A stretch of DNA of 7,282 bases from Gammaproteobacteria bacterium (lineage in GTDB: Bacteria; Pseudomonadota; Gammaproteobacteria; Eutrophobiales; Eutrophobiaceae), in assembly GCA_003645215.1 (NCBI GenBank), contig QNEM01000102.1:1-7282 (forward strand), read 5' to 3'. The notes below the pieces were generated by a model. It saw only the letters and a program-made list of their open reading frames with translations. It had not been told where the DNA came from and made no database searches. This document shows positions 1 through 6,713 of this stretch, in pieces. A program made the translations under genes and the position numbers. Within the stretch, counting starts at the first letter, position 1, and each line of letters begins with the position of its first letter.

Positions 1-1544
1 ACACTGATTATTTTTTTATTCTTTAGTGAATATATAGGCTGATAGTCAAGATAAAATTCATCTCGTTCTATAGCGCTGTATAACAATGCTTTTAATTCTG
101 AGCGTCGTTTCGATTGCAGATTCAGTTCTTCTGTATAAAAGTGATAATTATTACGCCCAAGTGATTTGGCCCTGTACATAGCGATATCAGCATATCTAAG
201 CAGGGCAGTATGTTCCTTACCATTCTCTGGAATTATGACAATCCCTATACTCGTACCAACGACAATATCTTTTCCATCAATTAAAAAAGGCAGGTTAAAT
301 GACTGATGTATTTTTGATGCAATTATCTCTGCATCATTTGCATTAGCGATATTATTGAGAAGCATGCAAAATTCATCTCCTCCAAACCTGGAGACAGTAT
401 CATTCTCACGTATGTTTTCAGTGAGTCTTTTAGCAACCTGAACCAGCAATAGATCCCCGATGTGATGTCCCATGGAATCATTGACATATTTGAAGTCATC
501 TAAATCGATATACAGGATTGCAGCTTTAGTCTGATTACGAACACAGTTTGCTATTTCATGTTTAATCCTGTCTATCATCAAGACACGATTTGGTAGATTA
601 GTTAATTGATCATAATGGGCCTGATAGGTAAGTTTCTCCCTGTTTACACCCAGGGCAAGCATATTTTCATAGGCAAGGGCACCATATATTTTTAATCTTC
701 GGTAAAAAATAAAACCGATGATGCACATTACCAGTATTGCCCCTATGACCCAGGGCATAAATTTATTTAAGAATACTCTTCCCGCATCATCAGGAGTCCA
801 GACAATTTCACCAATTTTAGAACCATCTACCGTTGACAGAGATATGTTTTCGTATGTCTCATCTAAACGATATAGATCAGTAGAATTTTCATGTATGAGT
901 GACATGTCTTTAATCTGGAAATCATTTGACCATTCGTTCAGGAGAGCCGTATTGAGCTCTTTAGCAAAAATTAATACGCCATGCGCTTTCCCGGTTTCCA
1001 GATCCGTTGGCTCATAGGCTGCGAAGGCACAAGCTGCAACAATATTCAGCTTGTTGTTGAATTCAATTAACCCTGTTGCGTAATCAGGATCGTCAAAGTC
1101 CGTATCCAGTGCCTTTGCTATCAGTGTTTGCAGGCCGCCTGATGAAAACTTGTCAGGATGTATTTTATTTATTTCTGCATTGTTTGTGCTGTATATCAAT
1201 TTATTCTCAGGATTGAGGGCGAAAATCCAGGCAACACCGTATTTTTCTGGCACATAATCACCAATATTTTCCTTGCCCCACTCCATATCCTGTTTTTTCA
1301 CGAGCATCTCTATTGTTTCATTCCAGAAAGCATACTCTGTGACTAACAGCCCAAGATTCTTTTGATGGTGGGAGATTGTGTTATTGACCAGAAGCTTTGA
1401 ACTGGTGCGCGCGTATTGATCAAGATTTTTTGCAGATAAAATTGCCAGGACAATAACAAGCATTAGGGAAAATGCCAGAATTATAAAAGGAACAATAAGA
1501 CTTCGGTTCAGCGCCTTTATATCTTTGAGATTTTCTTGAGCCAT
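1..1544 (-). CDS. CHASE4-like sensor, GGDEF-EAL c-di-GMP protein (3' partial)
   Basis: A membrane-bound cyclic-di-GMP enzyme of which 514 codons are visible; the window edge cuts it just inside the EAL domain. Reading from the ATG at 1544: transmembrane segment at about residues 16-37; a periplasmic region of about 220 residues with the CHASE4-like motif YAFWNETIEM at 71-80; a second transmembrane segment at about 264-285; then a GGDEF domain with its entry motif DQLTNLPNR, the metal-binding stretch IDLDDFK, and an intact GGDEF at residues 388-392 (bases 369-383). REND, five residues before GGDEF, fits the RxxD inhibitory product-binding site, so feedback-inhibited diguanylate cyclase activity is expected. 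The last residues (DEFYLDYQPIYSLKNKK) are a typical EAL domain opening, but phosphodiesterase activity cannot be judged because the catalytic part is outside the window. No clear Shine-Dalgarno precedes the start. It is divergent from the porin gene. The ligand sensed is unknown. Confidence 0.93.
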   Translation of the reverse strand, partial: MAQENLKDIKALNRSLIVPFIILAFSLMLVIVLAILSAKNLDQYARTSSKLLVNNTISHHQKNLGLLVTEYAFWNETIEMLVKKQDMEWGKENIGDYVPEKYGVAWIFALNPENKLIYSTNNAEINKIHPDKFSSGGLQTLIAKALDTDFDDPDYATGLIEFNNKLNIVAACAFAAYEPTDLETGKAHGVLIFAKELNTALLNEWSNDFQIKDMSLIHENSTDLYRLDETYENISLSTVDGSKIGEIVWTPDDAGRVFLNKFMPWVIGAILVMCIIGFIFYRRLKIYGALAYENMLALGVNREKLTYQAHYDQLTNLPNRVLMIDRIKHEIANCVRNQTKAAILYIDLDDFKYVNDSMGHHIGDLLLVQVAKRLTENIRENDTVSRFGGDEFCMLLNNIANANDAEIIASKIHQSFNLPFLIDGKDIVVGTSIGIVIIPENGKEHTALLRYADIAMYRAKSLGRNNYHFYTEELNLQSKRRSELKALLYSAIERDEFYLDYQPIYSLKNKKIIS

Positions 1545-1583
1545 TATTGTTATTTACTATTAATCTGGTTACAAGTTTCGTAA

Positions 1584-1612
1584 TTGGCTTATTTCTTTAA
1601 TAGATGCATAAT
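1584..1612 (+). promoter_or_regulatory. Candidate sigma-70 promoter of the porin gene
   Basis: TTGGCT at 1584-1589 and CATAAT at 1607-1612 are separated by 17 bases, in the 116-base gap between the divergent sensor and porin genes. The match to consensus is moderate and the gap is AT-rich, so chance similarity is possible. It lies 48 bases before the porin ATG. Confidence 0.3.
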
Positions 1613-1660
1613 TACTGACTGTTAGGTAGTCACCTTCTTTTAACTTGCTTAGTTAAAAAT

Positions 1661-3061
1661 ATGACATATTTCATACGTTCGATTTGCTCGCCAAGTGTAA
1701 CAATTATCATTAGGGTTGTATTGCTCTCAGTAATAATCATCTGCATTCAAACCAGCAGTAACAATGCGCATGCCGGGGACAATACTTTCAAAGCTGGTGA
1801 TTTTACTGCTGCTATGGATGTTGAACTTGGCGCGGGTTATTTTGACACAAGAAACACTAATTTCGGTGTAGGCCGATTCGACATTATCACGGGCGAAAAT
1901 ACGGGAGATGCCCAATGGTTCGAAGCTTACCTGAAGCCAGTAATCACTGCGGAATACCTTATTGGGTCAGCGGGATACCTGTACGGGGGCGTTTCACTGA
2001 TAGCAGGACTCACACGTGGAGACGGTGATGCCGGCGGGTTCACCAATGGCACAGAAGACGATATTGATAATGAGTATCTGTATATTGGATGGAATTCCGG
2101 AGGGCTGTTTTCTGAATCTCTTGGAGAGGAAGCAATTTCCCTGTCCTTTGGTCGCCAGGATTACCATATCGGTAACGGCTTTCTGATCCAGGACGGGAAT
2201 TTTGATCAACTAAGCAAAGGCACCTACTGGCTGGCTCCTCGAACAGCATTTGATAACACAGCATTGTTAAAAGTAAAAACACAGGACGTGGCCGCCGATT
2301 TCTTCTACCTGGAATCAGACAGTGATCAGGATAATACTGATCTGGCAGGCTTCGATCTGCGCTACAACACAAGTGAATCAGGTTCTATCGGTTTTACATA
2401 TTTTCACATCCTGGACGCGGATATACATTTCTACGGACCCCGTGACGGCATGGATGTGTATTCAATACGTGCTAATGACATAAATTTTCAGAGGCTTAAC
2501 AATTTTTTATTCTCCGGTGAATATGTATCTCAGTCCGGGAGTGGAGATGATGGGAAAATTGACGCTGACGCATGGTATCTGCAGGGTAGTTATACATTTA
2601 GTGATGCAAGCTGGTCGCCAACGATCAGTTATCGATATTCCGAATTTTCCGGGGATCCCGATAATACTGATAATGTAAGTGAAAATTTTGACCCTTTATT
2701 TTTTGGCGAGAGCACTGGTTGGGGAACATGGTACCAGGGTGAAATTGCCGGAGAGTACCTGTTATTCAATAGTAACCAGACAACACACATGGTGCAGTTA
2801 AATGCCACACCAAATGAAAGTTTAAGCGTGGGGGCTATTTACTATAAATTCGATCTACAGGAAAAAAATTATTATGGTACTGCGGTCAGTGATAAAAGTT
2901 TTGCAGATGAAATAAATATTTATGCCGACTGGACTATCAATGATGCACTATATTTATCCGCACTTTATGGTGTCGCATTTCCTGGCCGTGGTGCTGCCGA
3001 TGCCTTTGGTGGAAATGAACCATACCATTTGTTTGAAGTGGCATTCTATGCGTATTACTAG
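1661..3061 (+). CDS. Outer-membrane beta-barrel porin, alginate-export-like
   Basis: A 466-residue exported protein, most likely an outer-membrane channel. It begins with a signal peptide: charged start, hydrophobic core at about residues 13-29, and a likely signal peptidase I site after AHA (36-38). The rest is rich in alternating hydrophobic/polar strands with acidic, Gly/Asn/Asp-rich turns, and it ends on aromatic residues (FYAYY), as expected for a barrel inserted by the BAM machinery. The stretch GRQDYHIGNGFLI from residue 164, followed by a PRTAFDNT segment, recalls the alginate-export (AlgE-like) porin family, and the length fits. The substrate cannot be read from sequence; alginate is only the family name and an anionic or other small solute is equally possible. 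The ATG start gives a sensible signal peptide, although no Shine-Dalgarno is visible. The gene converges on the tRNA-Ala, with only 20 bases between them and no obvious terminator. Confidence 0.85.
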   Translation: MTYFIRSICSPSVTIIIRVVLLSVIIICIQTSSNNAHAGDNTFKAGDFTAAMDVELGAGYFDTRNTNFGVGRFDIITGENTGDAQWFEAYLKPVITAEYLIGSAGYLYGGVSLIAGLTRGDGDAGGFTNGTEDDIDNEYLYIGWNSGGLFSESLGEEAISLSFGRQDYHIGNGFLIQDGNFDQLSKGTYWLAPRTAFDNTALLKVKTQDVAADFFYLESDSDQDNTDLAGFDLRYNTSESGSIGFTYFHILDADIHFYGPRDGMDVYSIRANDINFQRLNNFLFSGEYVSQSGSGDDGKIDADAWYLQGSYTFSDASWSPTISYRYSEFSGDPDNTDNVSENFDPLFFGESTGWGTWYQGEIAGEYLLFNSNQTTHMVQLNATPNESLSVGAIYYKFDLQEKNYYGTAVSDKSFADEINIYADWTINDALYLSALYGVAFPGRGAADAFGGNEPYHLFEVAFYAYY

Positions 3062-3081
3062 ATCACTCATCCGGATATTAA

Positions 3082-3157
<76 letters not shown>

Positions 3158-3161
3158 ACAA

Positions 3162-3530
3162 TTATTTCGTATGCTTATCGTACCAATAACGCCAGACGAA
3201 ATAATAAATAACAAGATTTATTACGGCGACAATAACTCCGAGCAGGATTTGTATACCTGTTGTCAATCCTTGCGGGTAAATAATCGGCATTAAATAATGC
3301 TGGATAAAACCACCTTCATAAGAACCACCATTGCCGAGTTGACGAAAATAATTCTCCAGGTAAGTCAGTGGGCAAATCCAGCCAAAAAATTCAATCAAAG
3401 CACCCCATATTGCACATGGGATATGCAACCACATAGCTCTATGCCACTTCAATACAATCAAACCACCAAATATGACAAAAATAATAAATAACAGATGGGC
3501 GATAAGAACAAGATCGGCTAATAAAGTCAT
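3162..3530 (-). CDS. DUF2784 family membrane protein
   Basis: A 122-residue inner-membrane protein of unknown function that matches the DUF2784 family in length and conserved pattern. Three hydrophobic segments are visible at about residues 3-27, 33-53 and 88-113. Family-type conserved residues include H12, the WG pair at 42-43, E47, the CPLT motif at 53-56, E59, and the segment GGFIQHYLMPIIYP at 73-86. The ATG at 3530 is the natural start because the first helix begins at once; no strong ribosome binding site is seen before it. It shares strand and probably transcript with the tRNA-Ala that begins 4 bases after its stop. No biochemical role is established for this family, so none is assigned. 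Confidence 0.9.
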   Translation of the reverse strand: MTLLADLVLIAHLLFIIFVIFGGLIVLKWHRAMWLHIPCAIWGALIEFFGWICPLTYLENYFRQLGNGGSYEGGFIQHYLMPIIYPQGLTTGIQILLGVIVAVINLVIYYFVWRYWYDKHTK

Positions 3531-3624
3531 TTATGGTTAAGTCTTTAGTGAGTCTCTACTATTGTTCTATAGTATAGACAAGTTGGGAAATAATAGGGTG
3601 AGTGTGGAGTGAAAGGAGGGCAGA

Positions 3625-3667
3625 ACCAGTTTTAAGAGTCTGGACTGACTAAATTATTTCAACTGGT
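3625..3667. repeat. Inverted repeat ACCAGTT/AACTGGT
   Basis: ACCAGTT at 3625-3631 is the exact reverse complement of AACTGGT at 3661-3667, enclosing 29 bases that hold the smaller palindrome AGTCTGGACT (3637-3646). The right arm is also the end of repeat copy C. It could be the internal structure of that repeat element or an operator; it has no T-run, so it is not a convincing terminator. The surrounding gap 3531-3719 otherwise shows nothing recognisable. Confidence 0.5.
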
Positions 3668-3695
3668 CAAAATTCAATCACTCCGGCCCCTTTTT
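3661..3695 (-). repeat. GGGGYCGGAGTGA repeat, copy C (inverted)
   Basis: Read on the minus strand this contains AAAGGGGCCGGAGTGATT. Its 34 bases at 3661-3694 match the reverse complement of 6431-6464 at 29 of 34 positions by eye, and its core matches the copy at 4901-4920. It lies just before the nuclease-like gene, in inverted orientation to the copy that follows the RRM gene. The motif resembles short extragenic repeats often seen near REP-associated transposases, but that link is from general familiarity, and no transposase is present here. Confidence 0.7.
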
Positions 3696-3719
3696 GCTAT
3701 TGCAATTTAGTAGTTTAGC

Positions 3720-4538
3720 TTGGTCAATACCCACATATTAATACATACTAATGATATGGAAATGTCATATTTAATCGAGTTACACAAAAGAAAAGAGGTT
3801 AATCAACTTTCTGGTTTTCTCGATTATATGAAAAATATGGACGTAAATAGAATTTGTGAAGGTTATAGGCAATTAAGAGATGTAGATGCCCCTCAAAGGG
3901 TAAGTCCTTATTTCCAAGAAACGCACAATGGTATTTCAAGTAGTGGGGCTTCATCAACACGAAGAGAAGAGCATCTTGCTCTTGCTCTTTTCAATGCATC
4001 ACGTGGAAATAAAATATTTAAACTACCAGATGGTCGGCTGATTGATTTTGTTGACTACCAGACACCATTGAAAGCAAAGCAAATGGATGAAGGCGTAGGC
4101 AATATTGACCTCTTTGGTGTTATCGATAAGGAATTACCAACCGTTATTGAGCTTAAAATAGAAAATCTTGATGGCGGCCGAGCGGACACACCTCTTCGGG
4201 CATTACTTGAGGGCCTGGCTTATTGTTCAATAGTAGAAAGAAATATTTCAAAAATTATTGACGAGGCCGCAGTTGATTTTGATATTCAACTCTCTGGAAA
4301 TCAACCTACATTGGTGGTGCTCGCACCGGAAGAATATTGGGAAAGATATTTGCAAAACACACGTGCCGGAAATTGGATTCCTGAATTAATAGAAATCTGC
4401 AATCAATTTAAGGACGAACTTAATGTTGAAATAATCCTGCTTGCAATGACAGATTCAGAATTTGAGATGGGACTTGATAGTGTGCCTGCTAGATTGACGG
4501 GTAATTGCGAATTAGTAATAGTTGAGTCAATGGCCTAA
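3720..4538 (+). CDS. Uncharacterised protein with PD-(D/E)XK nuclease-like signature
   Basis: I do not recognise a named family. The longest reading gives 272 residues from a TTG codon at 3720; ATG codons at 3756, 3762, 3828 and 3837 are alternatives, and no clear ribosome binding site decides between them. A restriction-endonuclease-type core is suggested: E84 in the helix RREEHLALALFN, then NIDLFGV with D130, a 13-residue gap, and IELK with E144 and K146, on two predicted strands. This spacing and the hydrophobic context fit D-(X)n-E-X-K catalytic centres. A further alpha/beta part follows (LVVLAPEEYW, VEIILLAMTD). No signal peptide or membrane segment is seen, so it should be cytoplasmic. 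It is followed 58 bases later by a single-RRM protein on the same strand, and the pair lies between inverted repeat copies. A role in defence or nucleic acid processing is an inference only; loss of catalytic activity is possible. Confidence 0.8.
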   Translation: MVNTHILIHTNDMEMSYLIELHKRKEVNQLSGFLDYMKNMDVNRICEGYRQLRDVDAPQRVSPYFQETHNGISSSGASSTRREEHLALALFNASRGNKIFKLPDGRLIDFVDYQTPLKAKQMDEGVGNIDLFGVIDKELPTVIELKIENLDGGRADTPLRALLEGLAYCSIVERNISKIIDEAAVDFDIQLSGNQPTLVVLAPEEYWERYLQNTRAGNWIPELIEICNQFKDELNVEIILLAMTDSEFEMGLDSVPARLTGNCELVIVESMA

Positions 4539-4596
4539 TCTCTAGTTATGCTATCTATAGCTCATCACTAATGAATAGTATACTCTAGGTACATAT

Positions 4597-4845
4597 ATGA
4601 AATTATTAGTACGCAACTTAGATCGATCAACAACAGAGGAACAGTTGAACGATTTATTTCAATCGTTCGGCAAAGTTCAATCTTGCAGTTTAACCATTGA
4701 TCAAGTTAGTGGTCTATCTAAAGGTTTCGGCTTTGTTCAAATGCCAAAGGCTGGAGAAGCGAAAGTCGCAATTAAAAACCTCAACAACAAGACAGTCGGA
4801 AGCAATAAAATTCGAGTTAAGAAGGCTGAAGAGAAAAATGCATAA
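4597..4845 (+). CDS. Small single-RRM RNA-binding protein
   Basis: An 82-residue protein that is almost nothing but one RNA recognition motif. RNP2 is LLVRNL at residues 3-8 and RNP1 is KGFGFVQM at 42-49, with the two RNA-stacking aromatics F44 and F46 present. The usual aromatic in RNP2 is replaced by L4. Helix 1 is TEEQLNDLFQSFG (13-25), helix 2 about AGEAKVAIKNL, and the end is a short Lys/Glu-rich tail. The family binds single-stranded RNA; bacterial members of this size are often abundant or cold-responsive, but no regulation is visible here. A weak TAGGT ribosome binding site sits about 7 bases before the ATG, and TATACT at 4579-4584 could be a -10 box without a good -35. It follows the nuclease-like gene and may be co-transcribed with it or have its own promoter. 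Confidence 0.92.
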   Translation: MKLLVRNLDRSTTEEQLNDLFQSFGKVQSCSLTIDQVSGLSKGFGFVQMPKAGEAKVAIKNLNNKTVGSNKIRVKKAEEKNA

Positions 4846-4900
4846 CATGCACAGTCACAGCGACGGTTTTTTCGTTGCGGCTTCGCCTCCACTACCACAA

Positions 4901-4970
4901 AATTAAAGGGGTCGGAGTGAGGTTCCCCTAAGTTTAACGGATACTTTTAATCAGCTTCGGCGGCGGGAGC
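4901..4970 (+). repeat. GGGGYCGGAGTGA repeat, copy A, two-block element
   Basis: It starts with AATTAAAGGGGTCGGAGTGA (4901-4920) and ends with CGGCGGGAGC (4961-4970). Both blocks recur exactly at 6428-6447 and 6491-6500 with nearly the same spacing (60 against 63 bases between block starts), while the sequence between them differs. The second block sits in the hairpin TTCGGCG/CGCCGAA at 4956-4976. It follows the RRM gene and lies between convergent RRM and fic genes. Confidence 0.75.
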
Positions 4971-4989
4971 GCCGAACAGAAGATGTAAC

Positions 4990-5006
4990 TATCTAATATG
5001 TAGATA
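4990..5006. repeat. Small palindrome downstream of fic
   Basis: TATCTA at 4990-4995 and TAGATA at 5001-5006 form a 6-base inverted repeat with a 5-base loop in the gap between the convergent RRM and fic genes. It is AT-rich and has no following T-run on either strand, so a terminator role is doubtful. Confidence 0.3.
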
Positions 5007-5044
5007 ACAATCTATTTGTTTGTTCACCAGTTGCCCTCAACTAA

Positions 5045-6262
5045 TCACATAGTACCTGGCACGAGTTCAGGAAAATACCATGGTTCAGCATGTTCAGGTA
5101 TCGCCCATCTAAATGGTGATCTGCTGCTGGACTCCGTTAGAAGACCTTCTTTTTTTAATTGTTCTAGCAGACGTCTGTCAGTGCGATCTGACTTACCACT
5201 AGCACACAAATCATAGGCCATTGATCGTTTCAGTTCACCATTTATAAAAGCATTGTATAAAATAAGAATGGCTTTTTCACTTATGTCATCACTAATTCCT
5301 GTGACACGATCATCATTTCGGGCTTGTATATAACCAGTAATCCTATTTAGCATTTTTTGTAATTCTAGTAGTCCGCTAATGTACTCAACCTGATCAATAG
5401 CTGTCTTTAGCATGTACTCACAAAACTCCAGCAAATTATTTTGGCTCAACAGCCCACGACCATCTTGTATACCCTGTCGGCTGAAATCTGCACGTGCCAG
5501 GGAGGCCTTATAATCTTTGGATGTTCTTGCTAAACCTCGACTTAAACACCAGACACCAATGCCATTTAATCCAAGACTAGACAAAGCAGTATCTGTAAAT
5601 AGTCTGACAACCCGACCATTACCATCATGAAATGGATGTATCCATACAAATCTATGATGCGCACACATTACGGCGATAATTTTTTTTTGTCCCACAAATT
5701 TATCAGGATGATAAATCTGGCAAAATTGCTCCATTAAGGTATTCAGAGATTTATCATCTGGTGGAATATGCCTGCCTACTTCTACACTTTGATTACGCCA
5801 TTCTCCGGGTACAACTTTGCCTTTCACTTTGCCATCTTTATCTTTGATTTCCCACATGTGCTCAGGTAATTGGTTATAAAATTCCCTATGTATTGCTTTA
5901 AGAAAAGCCGGAGAATAAATCATGTCACGATCTGGAGATTGGTCTTTAATCCAGTTTTGGACATGAATATGTGCAACAGATTCTTTCTGTAAATCTCGTT
6001 TTAATGGATCTTCGTCATACTCGCCTCGTTGCGCGGCTCGTATTTCATGTGGAAGCGTATGATTACCTTCAATCAGATTAGAATAATATGAATTTATTAT
6101 TACCATATGCTGACTAATTGTTTTTTTCGTAGTATCTACTAAACGACCGGCCAGCTGTCCATCAGCCCGATCTAATGACATTGCTAAATCCGGTAATGCC
6201 GACTTCTCAAGCACCTCATCACTAGGTATAAATGGAGTGAAATTATGACTTGTAATATTCAT
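5045..6262 (-). CDS. Class II Fic family protein (probable AMP transferase)
   Basis: A 405-residue cytoplasmic Fic protein. The catalytic loop HPFHDGNGRVVR at residues 209-220 matches the family signature HxFx(D/E)GNGRxxR completely, including the catalytic H209, so transfer of AMP (or another nucleotide moiety) to a hydroxyl side chain of a target protein is expected. The flap that positions the target is WRNQSVEVG at 155-163. An N-terminal inhibitory helix motif, SNLIEGN from residue 61 with E65, places it in class II, where the glutamate blocks ATP placement until released. The C-terminal part (about 320-395) looks like a winged helix, with RRLLEQLKKEGLL as a plausible recognition region. 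The ATG at 6262 is preceded by only a weak GGAA. Upstream lie two clusters of a 12-base repeat that may be operators. It is convergent with the RRM gene. The target protein is unknown; no separate antitoxin gene is visible. Confidence 0.95.
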   Translation of the reverse strand: MNITSHNFTPFIPSDEVLEKSALPDLAMSLDRADGQLAGRLVDTTKKTISQHMVIINSYYSNLIEGNHTLPHEIRAAQRGEYDEDPLKRDLQKESVAHIHVQNWIKDQSPDRDMIYSPAFLKAIHREFYNQLPEHMWEIKDKDGKVKGKVVPGEWRNQSVEVGRHIPPDDKSLNTLMEQFCQIYHPDKFVGQKKIIAVMCAHHRFVWIHPFHDGNGRVVRLFTDTALSSLGLNGIGVWCLSRGLARTSKDYKASLARADFSRQGIQDGRGLLSQNNLLEFCEYMLKTAIDQVEYISGLLELQKMLNRITGYIQARNDDRVTGISDDISEKAILILYNAFINGELKRSMAYDLCASGKSDRTDRRLLEQLKKEGLLTESSSRSPFRWAIPEHAEPWYFPELVPGTM

Positions 6263-6271
6263 GACACTATT

Positions 6272-6295
6272 CCAGTTATTTGTCCGGTTATTTGT
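6272..6295 (-). promoter_or_regulatory. 12-base tandem repeats, fic-proximal cluster
   Basis: Two adjacent units read on the plus strand CCAGTTATTTGT (6272-6283) and CCGGTTATTTGT (6284-6295), followed by a decayed TCGG. In the direction of fic they are ACAAATAACYGG. The cluster begins only 9 bases before the fic start codon, so a protein bound here could block the promoter or translation start. Confidence 0.65.
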
Positions 6296-6320
6296 TCGGC
6301 TTTAATGATTGTAAGCATAT

Positions 6321-6348
6321 GTTATATATAGTATATATCAAGTATTAA
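6321..6348 (-). promoter_or_regulatory. Possible fic promoter
   Basis: On the minus strand TTAATA (6343-6348) and TATAAC (6321-6326) are 16 bases apart. The stretch is extremely AT-rich, so other hexamers would also fit. Its interest is its place between the two clusters of 12-base repeats. Confidence 0.3.
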
Positions 6349-6361
6349 TTACATAATTTGT

Positions 6362-6380
6362 CCAGTTCTTTGTCCAGTTC
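6362..6380 (-). promoter_or_regulatory. 12-base tandem repeats, fic-distal cluster
   Basis: CCAGTTCTTTGT (6362-6373) is followed directly by CCAGTTC (6374-6380) and preceded by ATTTGT, giving the same 12-base period and nearly the same unit as the fic-proximal cluster 90 bases away. In the direction of fic the unit is ACAAAGAACTGG. The arrangement suggests a regulator contacting both sides of the promoter. Confidence 0.6.
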
Positions 6381-6427
6381 AAATTACTATATCTTATTGT
6401 TTTATATCTATATATTCGCAATTAAAG

Positions 6428-6500
6428 AATTAAAGGGGTCGGAGTGATTAAATGTTAACCAGTTCCGGTTGATTATTTAATAATCAAAAACGGCGGGAGC
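6428..6500 (+). repeat. GGGGYCGGAGTGA repeat, copy B, two-block element
   Basis: It has the same two exact blocks as copy A: the 20-base block at 6428-6447 and CGGCGGGAGC at 6491-6500. Between them it is closer to copy C, sharing the following GTTAACCAGTT-like stretch up to 6464. The interior also holds TTGATTATTTAATAATCAA, a near-perfect AT-rich palindrome at 6469-6487. It lies in the 451-base gene-free stretch 6263-6713, which holds only repeats, hairpins and regulatory sequence. Confidence 0.75.
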
Positions 6501-6506
6501 TACTCA

Positions 6507-6558
6507 GCACATCCATGTGCATCACCCCTTCGGGGACGCCGTCACTTTGTTCCGGCGT
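6507..6558. repeat. Cluster of three small hairpins
   Basis: Three consecutive inverted repeats are visible: GCACAT/ATGTGC at 6507-6520, CCCC/GGGG around TTC at 6525-6535, and ACGCCG/CGGCGT at 6536-6558 with an 11-base loop. Such GC-rich hairpin strings look like an extragenic repeat element and follow copy B directly. No T-run follows, so simple intrinsic termination is unlikely. Confidence 0.5.
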
Positions 6559-6621
6559 TCAATTTTTGCTGACAAATAACGTCCCTGTAATTTGCCTTTC
6601 AGGTATTTCTTCGAAATGTCC

Positions 6622-6642
6622 AATTTCGTTCCAGACGAAATT
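6622..6642. repeat. Perfect inverted repeat AATTTCGT/ACGAAATT
   Basis: Two 8-base arms at 6622-6629 and 6635-6642 enclose TCCAG, and GTCC stands next to both arms in direct orientation. It lies between the hairpin cluster and the ssrA terminator. It could be an operator-like site or repeat debris; no gene near it explains it. Confidence 0.5.
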
Positions 6643-6681
6643 GTCCCTACAAAATTGTGAGCCCACGACGTAAGCACACAT

Positions 6682-6706
6682 AAAAAAACCACCGCAAGGG
6701 TGGTTT
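6682..6706 (-). terminator. Rho-independent terminator of ssrA
   Basis: On the minus strand AAACCACC and GGTGGTTT pair around the loop CTTGC, and the 3' arm runs into seven T residues. It starts 7 bases after the tmRNA CCA end, the expected place. Confidence 0.92.
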
Positions 6707-6713
6707 GATTATT

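Noticed and set aside
4861..4882. Terminator of the RRM gene (GCGACG...CGTTGC)
   Set aside because: The T-run lies in the loop rather than after the stem, so it does not fit an intrinsic terminator.
4959..4969. GGCGGCGGGAG identical to ssrA 6721-6731 as an att-site remnant
   Set aside because: Only 11 GC-rich bases match, the ssrA CCA end is not included, and the same word is part of the repeat element (also at 6491), which explains it better.
5016..5216. Plus-strand 66-codon frame over the fic 3' end
   Set aside because: It overlaps the well-supported fic gene on the other strand and shows no protein-like features.
4901..6500. Integron attC sites
   Set aside because: The repeats are spaced around genes, but no paired RYYYAAC/GTTRRRY cores with the required fold were found and no integron integrase is present.
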